A stretch of DNA of 11,502 bases, from the NCBI GenBank assembly GCA_946885925.1, contig CAMPHP010000039.1, forward strand, positions 1 to 11,502. Reading direction: 5' to 3'. Under the pieces are notes generated by a model. That model worked only from the letters and a program-made list of their open reading frames with translations. It searched no databases and had not been told where the DNA came from. Source of the stretch: an uncultured Litorilinea sp. Its GTDB lineage: Bacteria > Chloroflexota > Anaerolineae > Caldilineales > Caldilineaceae. The position numbers were made by a program, and so were the translations under genes. Below are positions 1 through 6,411 of the stretch, piece after piece (the stretch's first letter is position 1; each line of letters begins with the position of its first letter).

Positions 1-10
1 TCATTACGTC

Positions 11-610
11 ATGTTAGGTAGAAGGCCTTCGCACATTAGTACAAACAACGAGCCGAAATTGCTTAAGGAATACACAGAAGAGGAGCTACTCGGCCGGGCA
101 GTAAATTTCGACGAAGCGGCTCTTAGCGAACTTTATGACCGGTACGAGTTAAAGATCTATAGCTACATCTATCGGCGTACCAGCGACCAGGTGCTATCGG
201 AGGATTTGACGGCACAGGTATTCCTGAAGATGTTGGAAGCCATCCAGAGTGAACGTGCTTGGCACAGTTCTTTCTCAGGCTGGTTATACCGCATCGCCCA
301 TAATCTGGTGATCGATCACTATCGGGCACGGGACCGTCAAAAACAGGTATCCATTGATGAGATACCCCATATGCCCGACGCGAGTAATAATCCCGTCCGG
401 GCAGCCGAAATTGCTCTCGATTCCGAAGCCCTGCGCTCTGCCATGCGACGACTGACCGATGAGCAGGCTCAAGTTCTGAGTTTACGCTTTCTCGAAGGCT
501 ATAGCTTTAGCGAGATTGCAGAGATGATGGACAAGACCGAAGGCGCAGTCAAAGCGCTCCAACATAGAGCTGTTGCGACGTTGCGCCAGTTGCTCGTTTA
601 TGATCCATAG
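11..610 (+). CDS. ECF-family RNA polymerase sigma factor (sigma-70 family)
   Basis: This is an alternative sigma factor of about 199 residues that would direct RNA polymerase to a small regulon. Seen: a sigma-70 region 2 at about residues 35-107, with 'ALSELYDRYELKIYSYIYRR', an acidic 'SEDLTAQVFLKML' stretch and 'GWLYRIAHNLVIDHYR' (regions 2.3-2.4). A region 4 helix-turn-helix follows at about 139-195 ('LTDEQAQVLSLRFLEGYSFSEIAEMM', then 'TEGAVKALQHRA'). There is no region 1.1 or region 3, and the length fits the ECF class. The reading frame stays open to the left edge and I see no ribosome binding site before the ATG at 11, so the true start may lie just outside the window. The next gene encodes a single-pass membrane protein that is its likely partner. 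The sigma assignment is firm; the ECF group and the signal are unknown. Confidence 0.9.
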   Translation: MLGRRPSHISTNNEPKLLKEYTEEELLGRAVNFDEAALSELYDRYELKIYSYIYRRTSDQVLSEDLTAQVFLKMLEAIQSERAWHSSFSGWLYRIAHNLVIDHYRARDRQKQVSIDEIPHMPDASNNPVRAAEIALDSEALRSAMRRLTDEQAQVLSLRFLEGYSFSEIAEMMDKTEGAVKALQHRAVATLRQLLVYDP

Positions 611-709
611 TGCGTGTGCCCCAGGGTACTTGCATCAGTGGAGAATGGGAGGAAGTAATTGGCAAGCAGGCAGTGTGCCTTATGGCAAGTGGTCTTTTGG
701 CAAATAGAA

Positions 710-736
710 AAATGCGTAACAGATCAGTACGCATTT
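710..736. promoter_or_regulatory. Perfect inverted repeat, operator-like
   Basis: AAATGCGTA (710-718) and TACGCATTT (728-736) are exact reverse complements separated by 9 bases. The right arm ends one base before a putative extended -10 element, so a bound dimer would cover the promoter spacer of the downstream gene. Only a few T's follow and there is no U-tract, which makes a terminator of the sigma gene less likely. Inference: a binding site for a dimeric regulator. The regulator is unknown. Confidence 0.5.
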
Positions 737-737
737 C

Positions 738-746
738 TGATATAGT
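738..746 (+). promoter_or_regulatory. Putative extended -10 promoter of the LysM membrane protein gene
   Basis: The sequence TGATATAGT fits an extended -10 (TG-N-TATAGT, 5 of 6 to TATAAT). No good TTGACA-like -35 lies 16-18 bases upstream. The AAC at 718-720 could serve as an ECF-type -35, which would suit autoregulation by the upstream sigma factor, but this is weak. The predicted leader is about 90 bases long. Confidence 0.4.
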
Positions 747-843
747 ATCAATTGTAGTTGAGTTAAACAATGCCTAAGCTGGATGCGAGACTGAACGTAA
801 TCAGATCAAAGCAAACTCAACGAGAAAGTTCGAGAGTGGTCCT

Positions 844-2172
844 ATGAACCGGAACGATAGGTTATCTAATTCCAACATTGAAGAGATTTTTACCACTGCG
901 GTAAGCCGGCTTGAAGCTGGCGAACCCATACCCGACATTCTCGCGTCCTACCCCCCGGCCCTGCACGACGAATTGTTGGATATGCTCTCCATTGTCCAGG
1001 TGGCAGAGCAAATTGGAAGTGCGCCCGTCCCTCGGCCTGCCGCCGCGCGACGTGCTGCTGCCAAAAAGACGTTTCTCGCCACCGCGGCCCAAATGCGTAT
1101 GGCTCAAGAGAGCCAGAACATGCGGGCTTCGCAAGTTGCACCCGTTGTACCGCCGCGCCCCATTTCTCGCCCTGCTGCCCGCCGAGCAGCCAGGCGAGCG
1201 ATGAGTCCTTGGGAGCGATTTACAACCGGATTGCAAGAACTCTTTAGTCCGCGTGCATTGCGCTTGGCACCACTCATTGTTACGTTAGCGTTGGTGCTCT
1301 TTAGCACCACCACAGTCGTGACAATTACCCAGGCTGCGGTTCCTGGCGATCTTGCCTATACACTCAAGCAGTGGATTCGCAAGCAAGAGTTGGAACTAGC
1401 TCCCGCCAGCCAACGTGACCTTGTGCGCCAAGAGCAAGAACGGGAATTGGCCGAGGATGTTGCAAAAGCAGCCAGCCGAGCCGATGCCAACAGTGCCATC
1501 ATTCAGGCCGAGGATACGCAGGTTTACTATGGTCGCAATGGTCGCTTGCTCAAGATCGGCGGGCTGATAGTCATGGATCGTTACCAGCCTGACGCCAATG
1601 TTGAGGTCTTTAAGGAGATGACCGTTGAGGGCGACCTACAACCTGGCGCTCAGGTAAATCTGACCTATCAGATCATGCCGGGCCAAAGTGATACAGTACA
1701 GGGTATTGCTGTGACCGTGGTTGCGCCACCCAACGAGTCTGAGTTGATCGAACTCGATGTCCCGGCGAGCGAACTGACTGAGGCGGGTACATGTAGCGTG
1801 TCGCAGCCCGAAGGCTGGGTGCCCTATCATGTGCAGTCCGGCGACAACTTGACCTTCCTGGCAAACCGTGGCGGCACATCCGTCAGCAAGATTGTCGAGG
1901 TCAACTGTCTGGACTCGGACGAGATCGTCATCGGCACACAGCTCTATGTCCCGGCGAATTCGCTGAAGACAGACCTGCCCCTGCTCCAGTGTGGCAATAA
2001 CGTGCCGGAGAACTGGGTGATTTACGAAGTGCAGGCGGGTGATAACCTGAGCGTCTTGGCCGAACGCGGCGGTGTTAGTGTGGATGAGATTATGGCGACG
2101 AACTGTCTGGATGATGAAATCATCCGGATCGGCGAGAAGCTCTACTTACCGGCGAACGCAGCTAGCAAATAA
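844..2172 (+). CDS. Single-pass membrane protein, probable anti-sigma/sensor partner with DUF5667-like region and two external LysM domains
   Basis: The protein has 442 residues. Residues 1-60 form a cytoplasmic segment with 'LEAGEPIPDILASYPPALHDELLDML', a form I associate with Chloroflexota sigma-factor partners. Residues 61-125 are an Ala/Pro/Arg-rich linker ending in a basic cluster, and a membrane helix spans about 141-164. Outside lie a DUF5667-like helical stretch (165-212, beginning AVPGD), a small beta-rich segment (about 225-293) and two LysM domains (about 326-371 and 392-437) with 'YHVQSGDNL...IGTQLYVP' and 'YEVQAGDNL...IGEKLYLP'. LysM domains bind N-acetylglucosamine polymers such as peptidoglycan. 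Each LysM is bracketed by a Cys pair (317/355 and 383/421). Inference: the gene follows an ECF sigma gene, so the protein probably holds or senses for that sigma factor. No classical zinc-binding anti-sigma motif is visible. The start ATG has only a weak GAGAG upstream. Confidence 0.8.
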   Translation: MNRNDRLSNSNIEEIFTTAVSRLEAGEPIPDILASYPPALHDELLDMLSIVQVAEQIGSAPVPRPAAARRAAAKKTFLATAAQMRMAQESQNMRASQVAPVVPPRPISRPAARRAARRAMSPWERFTTGLQELFSPRALRLAPLIVTLALVLFSTTTVVTITQAAVPGDLAYTLKQWIRKQELELAPASQRDLVRQEQERELAEDVAKAASRADANSAIIQAEDTQVYYGRNGRLLKIGGLIVMDRYQPDANVEVFKEMTVEGDLQPGAQVNLTYQIMPGQSDTVQGIAVTVVAPPNESELIELDVPASELTEAGTCSVSQPEGWVPYHVQSGDNLTFLANRGGTSVSKIVEVNCLDSDEIVIGTQLYVPANSLKTDLPLLQCGNNVPENWVIYEVQAGDNLSVLAERGGVSVDEIMATNCLDDEIIRIGEKLYLPANAASK

Positions 2173-2195
2173 GCTGCCCCATTTGTACCATCTAG

Positions 2196-2230
2196 ACGGT
2201 GGAGGGATTGTTCCCTCCACCGTTTTCTTT
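2196..2230 (+). terminator. Rho-independent terminator
   Basis: A perfect 12-bp stem (ACGGTGGAGGGA with TCCCTCCACCGT) with loop TTGT is followed by TTTTCTTT. It lies 23 bases after the stop codon of the LysM membrane protein gene and closes the sigma-factor unit. A pyrimidine-rich run with repeated CTTTTT stretches continues to about 2260. Confidence 0.93.
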
Positions 2231-2291
2231 ACCCCTTTTTACACCTTTTGCCTCCTTTTTAGGCGTTGAAGACGATTCTACCCCAGATAAT

Positions 2292-2320
2292 TTGACCAGA
2301 GAGGCTACCTCAAGTACAAT
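2292..2320 (+). promoter_or_regulatory. Sigma70-type promoter of ffh
   Basis: TTGACC (2292-2297), a 17-base spacer and TACAAT (2315-2320) each match the consensus hexamers in 5 of 6 positions. Transcription from about 2327 would give ffh a leader of about 155 bases. The leader contains the 15-bp duplication at 2356-2385. I see no SRP RNA or tRNA in this gap. Confidence 0.65.
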
Positions 2321-2355
2321 GAATCGTTGTCTGCTCTTTGGCGGTCTGCCTCGTC

Positions 2356-2385
2356 TTGCATAGTAAATTGTTGCACAGTAAATTG
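2356..2385 (+). repeat. 15-bp tandem duplication in the ffh leader
   Basis: TTGCATAGTAAATTG is followed directly by TTGCACAGTAAATTG, with one mismatch in 15. A partial third unit (CATAG) follows. It lies between the predicted transcription start and the ribosome binding site of ffh. Function unknown. Confidence 0.75.
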
Positions 2386-2480
2386 CATAGCGAACAGATG
2401 ATATAAGCAAATGAAGCCAATGACTGGCACGTAAAGAGGTTATGTAGAGTCGTGCGATTTTTCCGGTAGAGGACCAACCT

Positions 2481-3854
2481 GTGTTTGAGAGTCTAACAGA
2501 CAAGCTCCAGGGCGTTTTTGATCGACTTGCCCGTCAGGGAAAACTTACCGAAAATGACGTCAATGTTGCGCTGCGTGAAGTACGCTTGGCGCTCTTGGAA
2601 GCTGACGTCAACTTCAAGGTCGTTAAAGAATTCATCGACCGTATCCGTGAGCGCGCCATCGGCAAGGAGGTCATGGAGAGCTTGACCCCTGCCCAACAGG
2701 TGGTCAAGATTGTCAATGATGAACTCATTGAACTCTTGGGCAAACCTGTCCCGCTCAACTCGACCGGCCAACCACCCCAGGTAATTATGCTGGTGGGGCT
2801 ACAGGGTGCGGGTAAGACGACAATGGCAGCCAAGCTGGCATTGCGGCTCAAGAAGAGCGGTCAGCGCGTGTTGATGGTGGCGGGAGACATCTATCGCCCT
2901 GCTGCTATCCAACAGTTGGAAATTTTGGGCAAGCAGGTTGATGTGCCTGTCTATAGTGAAGGCACCCAGGTTCCAGCACCCACCATTGTCAAGAATGCCT
3001 TGCGCTCGGCGCGCGAGAAAGCCTATACCACAGTCATTGTCGATACGGCCGGTCGCTTGCAGATTGACGACCAGATGATGCAGGAGTTAGAACAGGTACG
3101 CATGATTTCGCGCCCTGTCGAAGTCCTGTTAGTGGTCGATTCGATGACAGGTCAAGAAGCTGTCAACGTCGCAGAAGGATTCAATACACGCGTACCGTTG
3201 ACTGGCTTGATCATGACCAAGATCGATGGTGATGCTCGTGGCGGTGCGGCACTGAGCGTGCGCCAGGTGACTGGCGTGCCGATCAAGTTTTTGGGTACGG
3301 GCGAAAAGCTGGCGGATATTGAACCATTCCAGCCAGATCGTTTGGCTAGTCGTATTCTCGGCATGGGCGACATGTTGACCCTGATCGAGCGTGCCCAAGA
3401 CCAAATTACCGAAGAAGATGCCGCCGCTATGGAGCGCAAACTCCAAGAAGGCGATTTTGATTTCGAAGATTTTCTCGACCAACTGCGTCAGTTGAAAAAG
3501 CTTGGGCCGCTGACTGATATTCTGGGCATGATTCCAGGACTCAATCGTATATCCAAGGAAATTGACATGCAGGGGGCCGAGGGCAACATGAAGCGTACCG
3601 AGGCCATTATCAGCAGTATGACCCGTGCCGAACGGCACAGTCCTGATTTGCTCAATGCCAGCCGCCGCCGTCGTATTGCAGCAGGCAGTGGTACCAGCGT
3701 ACAAGAGGTCAATACGCTCGTCAAGCAATTCCGCGAAATGCAGAAGATGATGAAGCAGATGGGTATCATGGGGCGTGGCAACAACAAGCGTAAAGGCCGT
3801 GGGCGCGGCGGGATGCCCAAAGGCCTGATGGATATGTTTGGTGGGATGAACTAA
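2481..3854 (+). CDS. ffh: Signal recognition particle GTPase Ffh (SRP54)
   Basis: Ffh binds signal peptides and 4.5S/SRP RNA and hands ribosome-nascent chains to FtsY at the membrane. The 457 residues are a normal length. Residues 1-90 are the helical N domain. The GTPase domain (about 98-295) has P-loop GLQGAGKT (106-113), DTAGR (188-192), TKIDGDARGGAALS (246-259) and the closing 'GTGEKLADIEPF'. The Met-rich M domain (about 325-457) has 'SRRRRIAAGSGTSVQEVN' at 394-411, the SRP-RNA-binding stretch, and a basic tail of GR/K repeats ending MDMFGGMN. Translation starts at GTG, preceded by an AGAGG about 8 bases upstream. rpsP follows after 128 bases; the order ffh-rpsP-khpA-rimM matches a gene order known from Firmicutes. 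Identification is very firm. Confidence 0.98.
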   Translation: MFESLTDKLQGVFDRLARQGKLTENDVNVALREVRLALLEADVNFKVVKEFIDRIRERAIGKEVMESLTPAQQVVKIVNDELIELLGKPVPLNSTGQPPQVIMLVGLQGAGKTTMAAKLALRLKKSGQRVLMVAGDIYRPAAIQQLEILGKQVDVPVYSEGTQVPAPTIVKNALRSAREKAYTTVIVDTAGRLQIDDQMMQELEQVRMISRPVEVLLVVDSMTGQEAVNVAEGFNTRVPLTGLIMTKIDGDARGGAALSVRQVTGVPIKFLGTGEKLADIEPFQPDRLASRILGMGDMLTLIERAQDQITEEDAAAMERKLQEGDFDFEDFLDQLRQLKKLGPLTDILGMIPGLNRISKEIDMQGAEGNMKRTEAIISSMTRAERHSPDLLNASRRRRIAAGSGTSVQEVNTLVKQFREMQKMMKQMGIMGRGNNKRKGRGRGGMPKGLMDMFGGMN

Positions 3855-3886
3855 GCCAAGACAATTCGCGTCTAGGTTCATTAGCC

Positions 3887-3895
3887 TGGTATACT
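3887..3895 (+). promoter_or_regulatory. Putative extended -10 promoter of rpsP
   Basis: TGGTATACT fits TG-N-TATACT (5 of 6 to the -10 consensus). No convincing -35 is present at 17 bases. No terminator is seen after ffh, so readthrough from ffh is also likely. Confidence 0.4.
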
Positions 3896-3919
3896 AGAGC
3901 GCAAAATCAGAGAACTTTT

Positions 3920-3966
3920 CAGTAGAGTTATAGTCAGTAGGGTTCCAGTACAGTAGGATTCCAGTA
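3920..3966 (+). repeat. About three copies of a 16-bp tandem repeat in the rpsP leader
   Basis: CAGTAGGGTTCCAGTA (3935-3950) and CAGTAGGATTCCAGTA (3951-3966) differ at one base. A degenerate 15-base copy starting CAGTAGAGTT precedes them at 3920-3934. The last base of the final unit is the first base of the strong AAGGAGA ribosome binding site (3966-3972). It may be slippage-born or a binding array in the leader RNA; no function is known to me. Confidence 0.75.
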
Positions 3967-3982
3967 AGGAGAACAAATCACA

Positions 3983-4261
3983 GTGGTTCGTATTCGCCTG
4001 CGCCGTATGGGTGCAAAAAAGAAGCCTTTTTATCGAATTGTCGTCGCCCACAAGGAATCACCGCGTGATGGGCGCTTTATCGAAATCGTGGGGACCTATA
4101 ACCCCCGCACCGAGCCTGAAACCGTTGAACTCAAGACAGAGCGAGTTGCCCATTGGTTGAGCACTGGAGCGCAACCTAGCGAGTCTGTCAGTCGTATGTT
4201 ACGCAAGGCCAACTTGATCGACGCCGACGGCAAACCCATTACCAGCAGCGATGCTGCTTAA
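3983..4261 (+). CDS. rpsP: 30S ribosomal protein S16
   Basis: S16 is a small RNA-binding protein of the 30S body that assists early assembly. The 92-residue product starts [20 protein letters not shown] and continues with '[16 protein letters not shown]', the family signature. The C-terminal '[21 protein letters not shown]' is also typical. Translation starts at GTG, with a strong AAGGAGA 10 bases upstream, which decides the start. It is the head of the compact rpsP-khpA-rimM unit; khpA begins 21 bases after its stop. Confidence 0.98.
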   Translation: MVRIRLRRMGAKKKPFYRIVVAHKESPRDGRFIEIVGTYNPRTEPETVELKTERVAHWLSTGAQPSESVSRMLRKANLIDADGKPITSSDAA

Positions 4262-4282
4262 TAGACAGCTAAGATAACTCTT

Positions 4283-4510
4283 ATGGAAGAACTGGTTCGT
4301 TTCGTTGCCCAGTCATTAGTCGAAGAGCCGGACAAAGTTACGGTCTTTCGCAAGGAGACCCGGCGCACAACGATCCTGAAGTTGCGTGTGGCACCCGGTG
4401 ACACAGGTCGTGTCATCGGCAAAGGCGGTCGTGTGGCAAATGCCATTCGTGCTGCTGTCAATGTTGCCGCACGTCATCACGACCGTCCGGTCATCTTAGA
4501 AATTGACTGA
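4283..4510 (+). CDS. khpA: KH-domain RNA-binding protein KhpA
   Basis: This small cytoplasmic RNA chaperone-type protein of 75 residues consists almost entirely of one KH domain. The RNA-contacting GxxG loop is GKGG at residues 46-49 within 'GRVIGKGGRVANAIRAAV'. The N-terminus 'MEELVRFVAQSLVEEPDKVTV' is the usual form for the family (formerly YlqC), in which KhpA pairs with KhpB and affects cell-envelope growth and small-RNA biology in Firmicutes. No jag/khpB gene lies in this window. No clear Shine-Dalgarno precedes the ATG, so translation may be coupled to rpsP 21 bases upstream. A strong hairpin begins on the base after its stop codon. Confidence 0.95.
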   Translation: MEELVRFVAQSLVEEPDKVTVFRKETRRTTILKLRVAPGDTGRVIGKGGRVANAIRAAVNVAARHHDRPVILEID

Positions 4511-4539
4511 GGTTGGGCTGGAGATCGCTCCGCCCAACC
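4511..4539 (+). promoter_or_regulatory. Strong hairpin between khpA and rimM
   Basis: GGTTGGGC pairs with GCCCAACC, and inside it GGAG pairs with CTCC around an ATCG loop. This gives a 12-bp stem with one bulged T. It starts immediately after the khpA TGA and has no T-run behind it. Inference: an RNA processing or stability element, or a factor-dependent attenuator. Confidence 0.6.
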
Positions 4540-4563
4540 AAACGAGTTCAATTGATCTGGAGC

Positions 4564-4584
4564 AGCGGGAGGCGTTCTTCCGCT
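4564..4584 (+). promoter_or_regulatory. Weaker hairpin in front of rimM
   Basis: AGCGGGA and TTCCGCT form a 7-bp stem (one G-U pair) around GGCGTTC. The only purine-rich stretch upstream of rimM (GGGAGG, 4567-4572) lies in this structure, partly in the stem and partly in the loop. A short T-rich run (GTTTGTGTACTTTCTT) follows. It could occlude ribosome entry or act as a weak terminator; this is inference. Confidence 0.35.
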
Positions 4585-4600
4585 GTTTGTGTACTTTCTT

Positions 4601-5203
4601 ATGCCTGAGCAGTTGCCCAACCAAAGCAAGCGCAAGCCTACCGGTCGCCGCATCGATACCTTTCTCCACCGTAACCAGCGGGTAGCTATTCCCGAAGGCT
4701 ATATTGCTGTGGGGCTGATCACTACGCCACATGGACTCCGTGGAGAGGTAAAAGTCGAACTCCATACCGACTTCCCCGAACGCTTTGCGCCGGATGTGGT
4801 TGTTTATCTGGGCACTGATCTTGTTGAAACTACAATCACCGCCGCCCGCCCCCACCAGGGCCAATACCTGTTACAGTTCAGTGGCGTTGAGGACCGCACG
4901 CAGGCAGATGCCTTGCGCGGTGTCTGGATCTTCGTCCCTGAAGAAGAAGCCGTTGAGTTGGAAGAGGACACCTATTTCGTTCACGAAATTATCGGGCTTT
5001 CGGTCCAAACCGTTGGCGGTGAACTCCTGGGTACAGTGGATCAAGTGCTTTTTACAGGGGCCAACGATGTTTATGTCGTGGCAACGCCTGGTGAAAATCG
5101 CCGTGAGATTCTTCTACCCGCTATTGACGAGGTGATTAAAGAGGTAGACTTGGACAAGGGTATTCTCGTCGTAGAACTATTGCCTGGTCTGCTGGATGAG
5201 TAG
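4601..5203 (+). CDS. rimM: Ribosome maturation factor RimM
   Basis: RimM binds S19 and helps mature the 16S rRNA 3' domain (30S head). With the ATG at 4601 the protein has 200 residues. The RimM barrel starts at about 33 with 'GYIAVGLITTPHGLRGEVKV' (34-52), and a PRC-barrel covers about 122-196 with 'FTGANDVYVV' (151-160) and 'EILLPAIDEVIKEVDLDKG'. A GTG at 4589 is an in-frame alternative that adds four residues; neither start has a well-placed Shine-Dalgarno. The 30 or so residues before the barrel (basic, low similarity to the family as I know it) are an N-terminal extension, or the true start lies further in. trmD and rplS, frequent downstream partners, do not follow. Confidence 0.93.
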   Translation: MPEQLPNQSKRKPTGRRIDTFLHRNQRVAIPEGYIAVGLITTPHGLRGEVKVELHTDFPERFAPDVVVYLGTDLVETTITAARPHQGQYLLQFSGVEDRTQADALRGVWIFVPEEEAVELEEDTYFVHEIIGLSVQTVGGELLGTVDQVLFTGANDVYVVATPGENRREILLPAIDEVIKEVDLDKGILVVELLPGLLDE

Positions 5204-5233
5204 ACCAACCCGCTTCGTGCTTACACAACCGTG

Positions 5234-5262
5234 TTGACAAGAACTGTCACCTAAAGTATCCT
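5234..5262 (+). promoter_or_regulatory. Sigma70-type promoter of dprA
   Basis: A perfect TTGACA (5234-5239), a 17-base spacer and TATCCT (5257-5262, 4 of 6) lie between rimM and dprA. Predicted transcription starts near 5269, giving dprA a leader of about 50 bases and separating it from the ribosomal unit. Confidence 0.65.
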
Positions 5263-5317
5263 CACGCGCAGATAACCACCGCCCATTACTCACCCATAGC
5301 CAGCGACAGTCGTACGC

Positions 5318-6397
5318 GTGGACGCAAAAGCCTATTGGATCGCCCTTAATAAAGTTTCCGGGATCGGCGCTGTCCGAATGGCGGCGCTTTTGAGCACCTG
5401 TGGCAGCGCGGAAGCAGCTTGGTGCGCTTCGATCCAGGAACTCAAGGCCGCAGGGTTAGATCGCCGTACCCTTGAAAACTTGCTCAAAGCCCGCCGCGAA
5501 CTCGACGTAGCTGCCGAATATGAGCGCGTTCTCAAAGCTGGTGTCCAGGTACTCACCTTGGATGATGACGACTATCCGGTGAACCTGCGCCAGATTGATG
5601 CCCCACCCCCGGTGCTCTATGTGCGCGGCACACTTCAACCAAATGACACTTGGGCAATTGGCATTGTCGGCACGCGGCGCGCCTCACCCTATGGCCGCGA
5701 GGTGGCCCACAGTCTTAGTCGCGATCTCGCCACCAACGGCATTACAATCGTCAGCGGGCTGGCGATGGGCGTTGACACGGTTGCCCATAAAAGCGCCTTA
5801 ACAAGTGAAGGGCGCACCATTGCCGTACTGGGTAGCAGCGTCGATCAAGTCTATCCACCCGAAAACCGTGGGCTGGCCCAAGCTATCATTGAAAATGGCG
5901 CACTAGTTAGCGAGTATCCGCTCGGCACTCGCCCCGATTCCAACAACTTTCCACCACGCAATCGCATTATTAGCGGCCTAAGCCGCGCAGTGGTCATTGT
6001 CGAAGCCGGGGAACGGAGTGGCGCGCTCATCACCGCGCGCTTTGCCGCCGAACAGGGTCGTGATGTATTTGCGGTTCCAGGGAGCATATTGCATCCTGGC
6101 AGCACCGGCTGCAACACACTAATCCAACAAGGTGCAATCCCGCTCCTGAGCGTTAACGACATCATGAACCAACTCAATCTCGAGCAAGTGCGTAGCCAAC
6201 AGGCCGCACGATCAGCAATCCCAGCCGATCCCCAGGAAGCGGCGCTCTTGGCCCATATGACGCAAGAACCGCGTCACCTTGACGATCTTATACGCCAAAG
6301 CACCTTACCTGCCTTCCAGGTTGCTGGGTTATTGACGGTAATGGAACTCAAAGGACTCGTACGCCAAGTAGGTGTATTGAGCTATGTTCGCAATTGA
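5318..6397 (+). CDS. dprA: DNA-processing protein DprA (Smf)
   Basis: DprA binds incoming single-stranded DNA during natural transformation and loads RecA. The 359 residues carry an N-terminal helix-hairpin-helix region (about 1-60, 'IALNKVSGIGAVRMAALL') and the Rossmann-like DprA core (about 80-285) with 'IGIVGTRRASPYG' (114-126), 'SGLAMGVDTVAH' (146-157), 'FPPRNRIISGLS' (211-222) and 'EAGERSGALITA' (229-240). A C-terminal winged-helix domain follows (about 303-359, 'PRHLDDLIRQSTLPAFQVAGLLTVMELKGLV'). The start is GTG with no evident Shine-Dalgarno; it was chosen because the family begins just before 'YWIALN'. It has its own promoter and is a full-length, intact copy. DprA is also widespread in bacteria not known to be competent. 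Confidence 0.96.
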   Translation: MDAKAYWIALNKVSGIGAVRMAALLSTCGSAEAAWCASIQELKAAGLDRRTLENLLKARRELDVAAEYERVLKAGVQVLTLDDDDYPVNLRQIDAPPPVLYVRGTLQPNDTWAIGIVGTRRASPYGREVAHSLSRDLATNGITIVSGLAMGVDTVAHKSALTSEGRTIAVLGSSVDQVYPPENRGLAQAIIENGALVSEYPLGTRPDSNNFPPRNRIISGLSRAVVIVEAGERSGALITARFAAEQGRDVFAVPGSILHPGSTGCNTLIQQGAIPLLSVNDIMNQLNLEQVRSQQAARSAIPADPQEAALLAHMTQEPRHLDDLIRQSTLPAFQVAGLLTVMELKGLVRQVGVLSYVRN

Positions 6398-6411
6398 TTG
6401 GCATCGATCCT

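Noticed and set aside
757..821. Long-range stem GTTGAGTT / AACTCAAC in the leader of the LysM protein gene
   Set aside because: Eight pairs separated by 49 bases is plausible by chance in AT-rich leader DNA; noted but not claimed as a regulatory RNA.
2272..2327. Inverted repeat ACGATTC / GAATCGT around the ffh promoter
   Set aside because: Only 7 bases with a 42-base gap, and no further structure links the arms.
2231..2480. Possible SRP RNA (4.5S) gene upstream of ffh
   Set aside because: None of the conserved helix-8 tetraloop or internal-loop sequence is present.
3129..3881. 250-codon open frame on the minus strand
   Set aside because: It lies almost wholly antisense to the ffh coding sequence, shows no recognisable domain and is His/Leu-rich in the way expected of an antisense reading of a conserved gene.
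3896..3982. CRISPR-like array in the rpsP and manC leaders
   Set aside because: Units are 15-16 bp in direct tandem without spacers, so these are simple tandem repeats.
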